A DNA stretch of 64,000 nucleotides from Chlamydiia bacterium (GCA_030427725.1 JAUICV010000001.1:434001-498000), one strand, 5' to 3'. Shown: positions 41,877 to 50,877, counted from the stretch's first letter. A program made the numbers and translations. Notes: generated from the sequence alone by a model not told the origin.

Positions 41877-43646
41877 TTAAGCTTCTATTGCTAGCATAGC
41901 TTCTTTGGTCTCTCCAACAAGCTTATTTACAAAAAATTCCTCTTCATCTGTTTCTTGGTCATGAATTAGTTGCTCTAGACCGTGGAACTCTGAGTCATTT
42001 CCTGCGCACTCATCTTTTTCAAATTCAATAAGAGCATTTAGCTCTTCTTCTGAATTTTGATTCGATAGTGGTAAATTTGTGTATCTTTGCATTAAGAAAT
42101 TAGCCGCATCATATCGCTGATCTTTTTCTTTGGCAGAGTTTACGAGTGCTCTTGTAAATAAATATGCTGCCATATCTTCTGTGATTGAGATTTGGAAATC
42201 ATCAAAAGCAGTTACAACATTTCCAGCTTCATCTGTTGTTTCAAAATGGTGGTAAGCTTGTCTTGCTATTTCTGAAAGAGGTGTTTCGATATCAATACGC
42301 TCTTTTTGACCAGATAGCTGTGCTATCACAGTTTCTATCATAGTCTTTCCATAAGTGGCAGCTACATCATAATTGATCATTTTTTCATACAGAGGGATAA
42401 GCTTTGGAAGGAATTGTCTTACAAGAAGACCTTCTTCATGAGCGATCTGTCCACTGTACTTAGTCTTGATTTGATCTTGTATAACAAATCTTCTTCCTTC
42501 AATGATCATTTGAAGACGGTTAATGTCCTCTTCTATGACCTGTTTTTCACCAACTAACTCGGCTAACTTTTTGTTACATTCAAAGAGGGCGTTATTTTGG
42601 TACTCAGCATCAGCGGTTTTGAAAGCCTGCGACTTCATTTCCTTTTCGAAGGTAGTCATAGTCTTTTCAATTTTAGATTTTATTCTAGTTAGAATTTTCT
42701 TCTCTTGAGCTTGCTCTTTTATTGCCTTTGTGAGGACTGGATCACTTTTTACAGATTTCTCAAGTTCACTATTTCTTTTTTCCAACAGCTTACGTACGTT
42801 TGTGTACTCACTATTAAATGAAGCTAAAAGAACTTCCTCTTGATAGGAGATAGCATCTTTATTTCCAACTAGTTCTTGGATAAATGAATCCTTAAGCTCT
42901 ACAAATGTTACAAAGTCTGTGCCATGTTTTTCTTCAATTGTTTTGATGGATTGACTTACAGATTTTTCAACTAAACCTTGAGTGTTGATCAAGTTTTGTT
43001 CAAAAAGGACAGCTACTTGCTCTGATAAGACGTCAACTCTTTTTCCAAAGGTTGCGAAGTCTTTTGGCGTCGCTACTGATTCTACGATTGTTTTAGCTTC
43101 TAGCTCGATATATTTACTTGCAGTTTCATTGGTAAATATCTGAGTTAATTGCGCTCTTTTATTTTTATCTAGACCTTTATAAGATGTAGGGCCCTCGTTT
43201 AGGTATTTAAGTGTTTCACTAAGAACTTGCTTTCTTTTAGATGGATCAAGTGTCACTAAAAATTTAGCAAATAAACCGCCCATTTCTTTTGCAACAAGAT
43301 CTTCTGAATCAACATTTTTACCAAGATTTCTTTGATGAAGAGTTTTTAATACTTTAGCCGCAAAAGATCTAGAGGTGCTATGTTTTACCAGGTCTATGCT
43401 ATTTTTTATTAAACTAGGGACTAAAATAACAGCTTCAATAACAGCTGTAAAATAACTCATAGCAAGAGCTGCAATTCTAAGAGCTGTATTCGAAATATTA
43501 CTTGATTTGTCTACAAGCTTAGCTGATAAAGGGCTAACTCTTTCAAATGGTGTTAAACCAATTTGTTTAACCGATTCCTTTTCGTAAACTTTGATTCTAG
43601 AATCAAATGTTTGTTCGAAAGTGTAATTGATACCCTGAACTTCCAT
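41877..43646 (-). CDS. Large effector-like protein with one hydrophobic segment
   Basis: 589 aa from the ATG at 43646 (AAGAGG 6 bases upstream); the longer frame from 43724 is AT-rich and has no binding site. No signal peptide. Residues 55-80 are a hydrophobic hairpin-like segment (IAALAMSYFTAVIEAVILVPSLI). The rest is helical, with long coiled-coil stretches (about 215-400, EEVLLASFNSEYTNVRKLLEKR). The C-terminus is acidic (HDQETDEEEFF). Such a layout, without signal peptide, is typical of type III secreted chlamydial proteins, but I recognise no family. Upstream 287 bases are very AT-rich. Confidence 0.55.
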   Translation of the reverse strand: MEVQGINYTFEQTFDSRIKVYEKESVKQIGLTPFERVSPLSAKLVDKSSNISNTALRIAALAMSYFTAVIEAVILVPSLIKNSIDLVKHSTSRSFAAKVLKTLHQRNLGKNVDSEDLVAKEMGGLFAKFLVTLDPSKRKQVLSETLKYLNEGPTSYKGLDKNKRAQLTQIFTNETASKYIELEAKTIVESVATPKDFATFGKRVDVLSEQVAVLFEQNLINTQGLVEKSVSQSIKTIEEKHGTDFVTFVELKDSFIQELVGNKDAISYQEEVLLASFNSEYTNVRKLLEKRNSELEKSVKSDPVLTKAIKEQAQEKKILTRIKSKIEKTMTTFEKEMKSQAFKTADAEYQNNALFECNKKLAELVGEKQVIEEDINRLQMIIEGRRFVIQDQIKTKYSGQIAHEEGLLVRQFLPKLIPLYEKMINYDVAATYGKTMIETVIAQLSGQKERIDIETPLSEIARQAYHHFETTDEAGNVVTAFDDFQISITEDMAAYLFTRALVNSAKEKDQRYDAANFLMQRYTNLPLSNQNSEEELNALIEFEKDECAGNDSEFHGLEQLIHDQETDEEEFFVNKLVGETKEAMLAIEA

Positions 43647-43854
43647 TATTAACCTCTTATTATTTATATATAAATTTATATTCATTAAGTAATAATTATA
43701 CTTGTTTAAATAAAAAAAATCCATTTAAAGAGTTGTGTTTTAATATTAAAATATTTATTAAGTTAAATAAGATTACGTAAAGGTAAAAGATATTTTTAAA
43801 AAACGAAGTTGGTTGGGTTAAAATATTAACTTTACATGAAATAAATTAGTTTCA

Positions 43855-43883
43855 TTGATCGATTGATCAATTTATGATAAAAT
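43855..43883 (+). promoter_or_regulatory. Promoter with palindromic -35 for the 69 aa gene
   Basis: TTGATC (43855-43860), 17-base spacer, TAAAAT (43878-43883). The -35 is part of a perfect inverted repeat TTGATC-GATT-GATCAA (43855-43870), which looks like an operator for a dimeric regulator. Together with AGGAGGGG before the ORF and the terminator at 44161 it makes a complete single-gene unit. Confidence 0.5.
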
Positions 43884-43933
43884 TAAGTCATCCCTTTTTT
43901 ACATAATATAAATTACTAGGAGGGGAATATAAT

Positions 43934-44143
43934 ATGGATAATACATCAGAATTAAATAAAGATAGAATAATAGCAAAACTTATCACTAAATTAGACCAGG
44001 CGGAAACAGAATTGGTCTATTTAGACAAAATTCTTAGAACTGTAGGGTTTTGTGAGGGGATTAAGACCCTTAAAGAAACCGTAGAGGAAGTTATTGAAGA
44101 AGATCAACTAAATCCATCGTCTGTATACCTCGAAGGGTTTTAA
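43934..44143 (+). CDS. 69 aa acidic helical protein, own promoter and terminator
   Basis: 69 aa. AGGAGGGG precedes the start by about 9 bases. Two or three helices: NKDRIIAKLITKLDQAETELVYLDKIL, then TLKETVEEVIEED, a short acidic end. No signal, no membrane segment. Size and acidity resemble small T3SS chaperones or adaptors but also many cytosolic regulators; I do not recognise it. It is bounded by a palindromic promoter and a strong terminator, which argues for high or regulated expression from its own promoter. Confidence 0.6.
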   Translation: MDNTSELNKDRIIAKLITKLDQAETELVYLDKILRTVGFCEGIKTLKETVEEVIEEDQLNPSSVYLEGF

Positions 44144-44160
44144 GGGTCCTTTATCGAATT

Positions 44161-44205
44161 AAAAAAGGCCACCTTTTCTCTATAAATGAGAAGGTGGCCT
44201 TTTTT
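44161..44205 (+). terminator. Strong rho-independent terminator of the 69 aa gene
   Basis: 15-bp arms (44161-44175 with 44191-44205), a GC-rich core GGCCACC and an inner CTC/GAG pair, followed by T-rich sequence on both strands. It lies 18 bases after the 69 aa stop. Confidence 0.92.
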
Positions 44206-44275
44206 CTTATCTATTGAATAAATGGTGAAATTTAGGTAAATTAGCGCTCCTATTTGAGGCTAAATAAGGTGATCT

Positions 44276-44536
44276 ATGGCAAAGCTTGTGTTTAACGATG
44301 AACAAGAAGTTGAGATTGAAGATGGCTCAGCTATTAAGCAAATTTGTGAAGAAGAGGGTATTCCTTTTGCATGCGAAGAGGGGGTGTGCGGAACTTGTGT
44401 AATTGAAGTAGAAGAAGGGATGGAAAACCTTTCTGATTTCACAGAAGAAGAAGAGGATTTTTTAGGTGAGCTAGATACTGAAAGACTAGCCTGTCAGTGT
44501 AAAATCAAAGGTGGATGCGTAAAGGTTAAATTTTAA
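44276..44536 (+). CDS. [2Fe-2S] ferredoxin (plant type)
   Basis: 86 aa. Cys33, Cys38, Cys41 and Cys73 follow the C-x4-C-x2-C-x31-C plant-type pattern (ACEEGVCGTC then LACQC). Very acidic (EEEED runs), as for electron carriers. AAGGTGAT precedes the start. Chlamydiae keep one such ferredoxin (CT059-like from memory). It is followed directly by a DUF1858-IscA fusion, suggesting a Fe-S assembly or electron donor role in that pathway; partner reductase not in this window. Confidence 0.92.
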   Translation: MAKLVFNDEQEVEIEDGSAIKQICEEEGIPFACEEGVCGTCVIEVEEGMENLSDFTEEEEDFLGELDTERLACQCKIKGGCVKVKF

Positions 44537-44537
44537 T

Positions 44538-45104
44538 ATGACACAAGATAGAATTTCAAAAACTATGACAATTGATGAGGTGTTGAACTCATTTCCCAGT
44601 AAAGCTGCGTTAATAGCGCAAGCACTAACAAATGCAGGCCTTCACTGTGTTGGGTGTGGAGCGGCAACTTGGGAAACTTTAGAAGCTGGTATGTTAGGCC
44701 ATGGGATGAGTGAGCAAGAAATTGAGAGTCTGGTTAATGATTTGAATAAAATTTTAGAAAAGAAAGACCCTCAGAAAAACTCTATAGCAATGACTGAGAA
44801 AGCAGCTTCAAAGTTCAAACAGATTTTAAAAGAAACTAAAAAAGAGGCATATGCCCTGCGATTTGGAGACAAACCAGGAGGCTGTGGAGGTTTTGAATAC
44901 ATTCTTGATTTTTCAAACAAACGTTTGGACTCAGATCAGGTTTTCGAGTCTTTTGGAGTTGAAATACATGTTGATAAATCCTGCGTAGATAGATTGCTTG
45001 GTTCTGAGATTGATTATCTAGAAGGTCTTAAAGAATCAGGGTTTAAAGTCATCAACCCAAATGTTAGAACCTCTTGTAGCTGCGGAAATTCTCAAAGCTA
45101 TTAA
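44538..45104 (+). CDS. DUF1858 - A-type Fe-S carrier (IscA/ErpA) fusion
   Basis: 188 aa in two parts. Residues 8-72 are a DUF1858 domain (MTIDEVLNSFPSKAALI, then GLHCVGCGAATWETLEAG with Cys37 and Cys40). Residues 82-188 are an A-type carrier: RFGDKPGGCGGFEYILD with Cys116, and the C-terminal SCSCG with Cys180 and Cys182, the three cluster ligands of IscA/ErpA. Such carriers pass [2Fe-2S] or [4Fe-4S] clusters to apoproteins. The first gene of the pair is a ferredoxin 1 base upstream. The DUF1858 half adds a second Cys pair and may regulate or accept clusters; it is a fusion I have not seen described, though it may be common in this phylum. Confidence 0.83.
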   Translation: MTQDRISKTMTIDEVLNSFPSKAALIAQALTNAGLHCVGCGAATWETLEAGMLGHGMSEQEIESLVNDLNKILEKKDPQKNSIAMTEKAASKFKQILKETKKEAYALRFGDKPGGCGGFEYILDFSNKRLDSDQVFESFGVEIHVDKSCVDRLLGSEIDYLEGLKESGFKVINPNVRTSCSCGNSQSY

Positions 45105-45128
45105 TAATAGATTAGGTCTATCAAAGTT

Positions 45129-45156
45129 AAAAGCTCGGACTACGTCAGAGCTTTTT
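45129..45156. terminator. Bidirectional terminator after the IscA fusion
   Basis: 8-bp stem (45129-45136 with 45148-45155) plus an inner GAC/GTC pair, followed by T on the plus strand. It overlaps the stop codon of the convergent 431 aa gene. Confidence 0.65.
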
Positions 45157-46435
45157 GCAGATTGGCAAGCTGTGAGCGTACCGACTCACTGGGATTTGTA
45201 ACTCTTTTCAAAAGAAGGTATTTTGCTAGATCGGAAGAATCTGTCGATATATTTCTCTTATCATTGTTAATTACTGTAGGGAAGGTTGTAAAGGATGTGC
45301 CTATAGCTTTAATTTTTCTAAGAGCAACTAATACAGACTTTCTAGCTTCTTCAAACTTAGCTTGATCGATTTGACTATCCCCGATAATGAATCCATTTTG
45401 TTGTTGCTCGACAATAATACGATCAATAAGTTTTGTCATGATCTGTTCCCTAATGCCATTTTTGAATGTAGCAGTTTGTTGTTCATCTATTTGTAACCAT
45501 AAGTGTTTAGCGTCGTCAATTAACTCATCAACTGTGCGGCCATCGTTGTCGCTAATAAAGTTAGTGAAGTTATCGATATCTTCAGCTGTATGACTTCCGG
45601 TGTTTGAAGAATATCTAGACAACTCATCAAGGGTATCTCGTAGTGATGCTGGAATGGTTCGCTCTTCAATCGCACAACTATAATCAGTATCATTAAAGGT
45701 TATGATATGGGTTAGAGTTTGCCGCTGTTGTTCTAGTTGGCTTTTGGCGGCTTGTAGGTTTGATAGGATTGTTTTTTGCGCCTGAGCATCTGCATTAAAA
45801 TAAGCTTGGTTTAATTTTTCGTGATCTTGGGTTCTGACGTAAGAATAGTAGTCTACAACCTTTGAAAGGTCAGTATCTCTTTTAGAGCTTGCTGATGTAG
45901 CTTTCTTAGGTGCTGTAGGTGTTTTTGGAACGGGTTCTTGCGTATTTTTTTTGCTCTGAGGTGTTGGTGGAAGATGTGTTTCTGCAGGATCTTTGTCTTG
46001 TGTTAGCGTGACCTCAGATCTAAAGGGTGTTGATTCTGGTTTATCAGAAGTTGCCTGAAATTTGTAATCGTCAAGAAGTAGCTTTTCAACTAAGGCCCAA
46101 GTTTTCTCGGTAGTTGTTTTAAGTTGTGTATCGTCATGGGCTAGAGTTTTTGAGCTATCGAATTTAACCCCGGAGCCATCTATCTTGATTTGATGGATTT
46201 TTTTTTGAGTTAGTTTTAAGGTCGTTTTATGCTCTTGAACAATTTCGTTTACATACTTATCCAGTGCAGCTTTTTGTTCTCCTATTAAAGAGCACTGATG
46301 CTTTTTTCCAGCAATATCTATTGGGTTGTTGTCTTTGTCAAAATATTTAACCCTTGCTCTGTATAAGCAACCATCTATCGATACAAATCCTATATTGTGA
46401 TCGTAGCTCTTGCTGTCAGTGCTTACGGACGACAT
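45140..46435 (-). CDS. Unknown soluble protein, effector-like
   Basis: 431 aa. No signal peptide, no membrane segment. A beta-rich N-terminus (NIGFVSIDGCLYRARVKYFD), a Lys/Ser/Thr-rich linker (about 130-200: PKTPTAPKKATSASSKRD), then a helical C-terminal half (QKTILSNLQAAKSQLEQQRQTL, REQIMTKLIDRIIVEQ). The linker resembles those of secreted chlamydial proteins. Flanking DNA is unusually AT-rich, as around the other effector-like genes here. No family recognised. Confidence 0.5.
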   Translation of the reverse strand: MSSVSTDSKSYDHNIGFVSIDGCLYRARVKYFDKDNNPIDIAGKKHQCSLIGEQKAALDKYVNEIVQEHKTTLKLTQKKIHQIKIDGSGVKFDSSKTLAHDDTQLKTTTEKTWALVEKLLLDDYKFQATSDKPESTPFRSEVTLTQDKDPAETHLPPTPQSKKNTQEPVPKTPTAPKKATSASSKRDTDLSKVVDYYSYVRTQDHEKLNQAYFNADAQAQKTILSNLQAAKSQLEQQRQTLTHIITFNDTDYSCAIEERTIPASLRDTLDELSRYSSNTGSHTAEDIDNFTNFISDNDGRTVDELIDDAKHLWLQIDEQQTATFKNGIREQIMTKLIDRIIVEQQQNGFIIGDSQIDQAKFEEARKSVLVALRKIKAIGTSFTTFPTVINNDKRNISTDSSDLAKYLLLKRVTNPSESVRSQLANLQKALT

Positions 46436-46744
46436 AATTAAACCTTAAATTTAAATAAATATGTAATAATTATAAATATAATTTACATAAAGATAAAGTG
46501 TTTGAACGTATTAAAATTGTTATTACAATAATTAAAATCAAATATTTACATCTTGACATAAGGATGTAGTGCTAAACCACTAATATACAATGAATTGAGA
46601 GTTTCAGCTTTGTTCTTTGTATTTAGATTGTATCTATTTATTGCCATATATAGTATAATTTACTTCGTAAGTAAGTAATAACCAGTAATATAATAAATAA
46701 ATCTTTAATTATTTCTTCTAAGAGTAGTCTTAGGGGGTGAGTGT
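46436..46744. promoter_or_regulatory. AT-rich divergent intergenic region with promoter and inverted repeat
   Basis: 309 bases between two divergent effector-like genes. A perfect TATAAT at 46654-46659 is followed directly by TTACTT-CGT-AAGTAA (46660-46674), an inverted repeat at the likely transcription start of the plus-strand gene. No clean -35 at 17 bases. Nothing coding is seen. Confidence 0.45.
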
Positions 46745-48376
46745 ATGTCAACAATAAGTGCAATAAGTCTTAGTTCTCAACCTGAAACAGGTGATTTAGA
46801 TACGTATTCTACTGCCGGTCATGTTGGTGGTGGTGGTGACGTCGTAGCAGATATAGTAAAAAGCAAGCTCACATATTCTGATGCTAAGAAGCGTTTAATT
46901 AAGCGAAAACTACAGAATAGAAAGGTCATCTCTCTCCCAGGCGTGGGGGGAAGTGATACAGATCTTAGAAGTGATGTTGCCAAATCTGGAACTCATGCTG
47001 TTTTTGGTATCCCAGGGCTTTATAAACATTTGCTTGGTGTTATGCACAAATCAAAAAATGAGCAAACTTTGGGTTTCACAAATGGAATTTCAATATTTAC
47101 AGGATATTTAACAGCTAAGCAGGCAGCTTCTGAGTTGAAAGTTGCTGAACAATTTAATGACACAATTGGAATAAAACGAGGAAATACAAATAAAGTTCGA
47201 TCAGCTTTAGAAATAAGCTCAGGCACTTTATCTCTTGCAACAACATCTTTAGCAATCTCTTCTGTAAGCAAACAAGCTAAAGTTCAATTGGCATCGAAAG
47301 TTCTTGGAAATATCTCAGCAGCTACTGCTGGATTGTATTACCTAAGTCTGATTATAGACAGTTCCATGAGCCTTCATGAAGCTCGAAAAAATTCTAAAGA
47401 GTTTGTGAAAGCTTATAAGCAAAATGCTCCTACTCTAGAGGTCGTAAACACTTTAAAAAAGAGATTATGTTTAGATGAAAAAGAGCATGCTAAGACTTTT
47501 GACAAAGCGATAGCTAGGTTTCATAAAAATCCTGAAAAAGCCATATCTAAAATGATTTCAGGCTCAGGTTTTGAAATTGAAGACAAAGAATATAAGCTTA
47601 TCGAAAGCTATGTTGATAACCTTTACCAAACAAGCTCAAGTCAAGCTTTATGTACATACAGCAAAAGCTGTGTGTGTGCATATTTGATAAGCGAGCTTAA
47701 GAAAAAATATGCAGCAAGACAGCAAAGCTTTGTGAGAGTTTATGGAACAAAAGTATTACAAAATCTTTATGAGCATTCAAAGCTAAGCGCTCAAGAAAGC
47801 ACTCCTGAAAATAAAGTTGTGATAGAGAGTTTAGAAAAAGATACCATTGAGCTTGCTAGAAAAAATTTAAACAAAAAGATCTTTTTTAGTACTCAAACGA
47901 TTGCAGCTGTTTCTGTGTTAATAGGTCTTATGATAGCGGGGACTATTATAACTGGCGGAACTCTTGCTTTGGTGATTTCTATCCTGTCTATGGCAACAGC
48001 TATCATTACAACAGGAATTGATTTTTACGGTCTCTTTGAGACGTGTAAAAATCAGAAAATAAACAAAAAAGAAAAGATCATGCTCGTGGTATTATCAGCT
48101 CTGGTGATGGCCTCTATAGTAGCTGCAAATATTTTTTCTGGAGGTGTTGTAGGACTTGTCATGCTTTCGACAATGGGAGTTGGACTAGCCGGAACAGTAG
48201 CATATGGTCTGTATGTCAATAAAAACAAAGTCTCTAAGGAATCTAAAGATAAGCTTGAGAAAATCGATGATAAAACACCTTTAGAAGAGTTAATCGCAGA
48301 GTACAAAGCGTACCTTAAAAGAAAGCAGCTTGAAAAAGATTTGCGTGAAGCTCAAGATCAAGCAGCAGCTGTTTAG
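46745..48376 (+). CDS. Large Inc-like protein with two double-hydrophobic regions
   Basis: 543 aa. AGGGGGTGA precedes the start. Hydrophobic stretches lie near 165-205 (weaker), 379-428 (QTIAAVSVLIGLMIAGTII plus a second helix) and 444-496 (MLVVLSALVMASIVAANI plus a second helix), each forming a close helix pair, as in chlamydial Inc proteins or multi-hairpin host-membrane effectors. No N-terminal signal peptide. N-terminal 40 residues are Gly/Ser/Asp-rich. The C-terminus is charged and helical. Identity is by hydropathy only. It ends 62 bases before a xerD-like gene. Confidence 0.55.
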   Translation: MSTISAISLSSQPETGDLDTYSTAGHVGGGGDVVADIVKSKLTYSDAKKRLIKRKLQNRKVISLPGVGGSDTDLRSDVAKSGTHAVFGIPGLYKHLLGVMHKSKNEQTLGFTNGISIFTGYLTAKQAASELKVAEQFNDTIGIKRGNTNKVRSALEISSGTLSLATTSLAISSVSKQAKVQLASKVLGNISAATAGLYYLSLIIDSSMSLHEARKNSKEFVKAYKQNAPTLEVVNTLKKRLCLDEKEHAKTFDKAIARFHKNPEKAISKMISGSGFEIEDKEYKLIESYVDNLYQTSSSQALCTYSKSCVCAYLISELKKKYAARQQSFVRVYGTKVLQNLYEHSKLSAQESTPENKVVIESLEKDTIELARKNLNKKIFFSTQTIAAVSVLIGLMIAGTIITGGTLALVISILSMATAIITTGIDFYGLFETCKNQKINKKEKIMLVVLSALVMASIVAANIFSGGVVGLVMLSTMGVGLAGTVAYGLYVNKNKVSKESKDKLEKIDDKTPLEELIAEYKAYLKRKQLEKDLREAQDQAAAV

Positions 48377-48438
48377 ATTGAAAAGGCTTCTCTTTTATCA
48401 AAAAACATCTATCATGAAAGTAAAACTAGAGCTTTTTT

Positions 48439-49329
48439 ATGAGTTGTTTTGGGTCTATACTTTCTTGTTTTTACAGCTATTTACTCTCCGAAAAAGGATT
48501 ATCTCCCAACACCAAGTTAGCGTATGAAAGAGATTTAAAGCGTTTTTCAGATTATCTACATTCAAAAAACATTACAAAATTTTCAAGTGTATCGCAAAAC
48601 GATATTCTGGATTTTTTGTCGATTCTCCAGAACAAATGCTACGCAACTTCGAGTATTTATAGAAACTTGATGGCAATCAAAGTTCTATTTCGCTTTCTTA
48701 AAAAAGAAAATGAGATAAAAAAAAATATTACCTTAAACCTTTCTTCGCCCAAACTTTGGCAACTTATCCCAGATGTTTTGACTGAAGATGAAATCTTAGC
48801 TCTCATAGACGCTCCCGATAAATCGTCGTTTATAGGCTTAAGAGATAAGGCTATTATGGAGCTATTATATGCCGGAGGACTTAGGGTCACTGAGCTTTGC
48901 CAGCTTAACTTACAAGATATCAAAGACAATTCCGTAAGGGTTTTGGGTAAAGGAGGAAAGGAAAGAATTGTTCCAGTAGCAAAACCTGCGGTCAAGGCAA
49001 TAGATAACTATCTTTGTAATCACTACAAAATTCCGATAAAAGATGACAAAGGTGAAGCTCTTTTTATAACGAAGACAGCTAAACGAATTGATCGTATTCA
49101 GGTCTGGAACAGGGTGAAGTTTTATGCAAAGAAAATAGCACTAGAAAAAAGAATTTCTCCTCATACATTCAGACATTCTTTTGCAACTCATTTGTTAGAT
49201 CACGGAGCAGATCTTAGAGTGATTCAAGATATGTTAGGTCATGCAGATATTGGCACAACTGAGCGTTATACGCACATTTCTCAACAAAAGCTTATTAGCT
49301 CTTTTGATAATTTTCATCCGAGAGGTTAG
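48439..49329 (+). CDS. xerD: XerD-type tyrosine recombinase
   Basis: 296 aa. Catalytic set complete: Arg149 (YAGGLRVTEL), Lys171-174 (GKGGKER), His242 and Arg245 (HTFRHSFATHLL), His268 (LGHADIGTTERYTH) and the nucleophile Tyr277. The N-terminal SAM-like domain is present (LLSEKGLSPNTKLAYERDLKRF). The GADLRVIQ stretch, APDKSSFIGLRD spacing and an HPRG-type C-terminus favour XerD over XerC, which together resolve chromosome dimers at dif. The gene has no adjacent phage or integron features, so a mobile-element integrase is unlikely. Its 3' end overlaps the convergent TolC-family gene by 35 bases. Confidence 0.82.
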   Translation: MSCFGSILSCFYSYLLSEKGLSPNTKLAYERDLKRFSDYLHSKNITKFSSVSQNDILDFLSILQNKCYATSSIYRNLMAIKVLFRFLKKENEIKKNITLNLSSPKLWQLIPDVLTEDEILALIDAPDKSSFIGLRDKAIMELLYAGGLRVTELCQLNLQDIKDNSVRVLGKGGKERIVPVAKPAVKAIDNYLCNHYKIPIKDDKGEALFITKTAKRIDRIQVWNRVKFYAKKIALEKRISPHTFRHSFATHLLDHGADLRVIQDMLGHADIGTTERYTHISQQKLISSFDNFHPRG

Positions 49330-50812
49330 GGCAGTACGCTTTTTGAAGAGAATCCTTTTCTTGAGCCTCTTGGATAGGGTCGTTTGTCAAGACCCCTGTT
49401 GCATAAGCCATGTTAGAAATAGATGTGTACCACTGCTTTTCTGTGTCGATGAGTTTGTATCTAGCATCTGCGACCGCAGTTAAAGCATTGATAAGTTCAA
49501 CAATTGTCGCAGTTCCTGCTTTATACTCTTGAAGGTTTATGTCAAAATCAACCTCAGCAGAAGCTAAAAAATCCTTAGCATAACCATAAGATTCTTTGGA
49601 GTATTTGACATCTACAGAATATTGAGTTACTTCTTGAATCAATGTGAGCATTTTTTCTTTGAGTTCTGATTCTTTTTTTACAAGGTTAGCTCTAGCTTTT
49701 TTTATGTTATTTTGAATGTAAAAACCCTGAAACAAAGGGTAGTTTAAACTAACTTCTCCTTTAAAATCATAGTGATCATTTAATGTAAGGTTCGTATATC
49801 TTCTACCTATATTAAATTTACCATCAATTGTTGGATATCTCTTAGCTAAAGCTAGTTTTAACTCTTCTTTTGCAGATTTGACTTGCGCTTGATAAGATTG
49901 CAGGTCAGGCCGATTATTTTTTGCAAGCTCGATAAGATTTGCCACAAAATCAATATTATACAGTTGGATTTGCTTTGGGTAGTTCTCAAAGCTAAGCTCT
50001 GCTGTAGAATTCAAACCCATTTGTCTAAGTAATATTGTATATTTATCAGATAAAGCTTTTTTGTTTTGAACTAGATCCAATTTTTGTTGCAAAAGTTTCG
50101 TTGTTGCTTGAACCTTATCACTCATATCAGCAACGCCACTATTAAAACGTTCATTAACAGCTTCTAGAGCTACCTCTGCATTTACAACATTTTGCTTAGA
50201 AGCAATCACTTTTTCTTTCGCAGATAAAAAATTGTAGTAGCTATTCATTACATCTTTGACAACCGTTTGTAAAATGCGGTTATGTGAAAAATCTGAAGCA
50301 TATAAAGAGTTGAGAGCAGCTTTTGATGTAGCCCTTGTCTGACCAAAGTCTAAAATTGTATATCTAAGATCTAACTCTCCTCCATATAAAGTTTCATAGA
50401 CAATGCTTCTTTGATCGGCAATTGCAAAAAGCGCCTCTCTAGCTCTGTAGTAAGAAGCGTCAATGTTGCTTAGAACAAAATACTTTTTTAAGGATTTACC
50501 ATAATCGGAGGCATACTCTCTAGCTTCTGCCCAAGATTTTGTAGTTTCTGGATTGTTGACTAAAGAGATATCTATTACTTCAGCTAAAGTGAGCGTTTTG
50601 TTTTCCAAATCCTTTTCAATTTTTTCAAGACTCAGAGGCTCTTTGCAAAATGACTTGGGTGGAACCCAAAGACTTTGTGCTGTTTCTGGAGCATATGCAT
50701 AAGGCTCTGAAGCTCCTCTAAAATCACCACAAGAAACAACTAGCAGCGATAACACGCAAAGCATCAAAGCAAAGAAATATGATTTTTTTAAATATTGAAC
50801 TGGTAGTTTCAC
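49295..50812 (-). CDS. TolC-family outer-membrane efflux lipoprotein
   Basis: 505 aa. The N-terminus has a lipobox (LVVSC, Cys28), so the protein is lipidated, as in NodT-type outer-membrane factors. Two homologous halves of the OEP family follow, each with helices and short strands: LTLAEVIDISLVNNPET near 70, then a middle repeat around 285-400 (LIELAKNNRPDLQSYQAQVKSAKEELKLA is the second-half start). It would form a trimeric outer-membrane tunnel for efflux or type I secretion. It is the fourth gene after gatC-gatA-gatB on the minus strand, 66 bases after gatB. No fusion-protein or pump gene adjoins. Confidence 0.9.
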   Translation of the reverse strand: MKLPVQYLKKSYFFALMLCVLSLLVVSCGDFRGASEPYAYAPETAQSLWVPPKSFCKEPLSLEKIEKDLENKTLTLAEVIDISLVNNPETTKSWAEAREYASDYGKSLKKYFVLSNIDASYYRAREALFAIADQRSIVYETLYGGELDLRYTILDFGQTRATSKAALNSLYASDFSHNRILQTVVKDVMNSYYNFLSAKEKVIASKQNVVNAEVALEAVNERFNSGVADMSDKVQATTKLLQQKLDLVQNKKALSDKYTILLRQMGLNSTAELSFENYPKQIQLYNIDFVANLIELAKNNRPDLQSYQAQVKSAKEELKLALAKRYPTIDGKFNIGRRYTNLTLNDHYDFKGEVSLNYPLFQGFYIQNNIKKARANLVKKESELKEKMLTLIQEVTQYSVDVKYSKESYGYAKDFLASAEVDFDINLQEYKAGTATIVELINALTAVADARYKLIDTEKQWYTSISNMAYATGVLTNDPIQEAQEKDSLQKAYCPNLSDENYQKS

Positions 50813-50877
50813 AGCTCAAAACCCTCTCATCTTATCTAGTTTTTAGATAAACATTTATTTAATTTAATGAAAGCGTT

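Noticed and set aside
48439..49329. Tyrosine recombinase as a mobile-element integrase
   Set aside because: Length, motif spacing and C-terminus match housekeeping XerD; no att repeats, tRNA gene or phage genes nearby.
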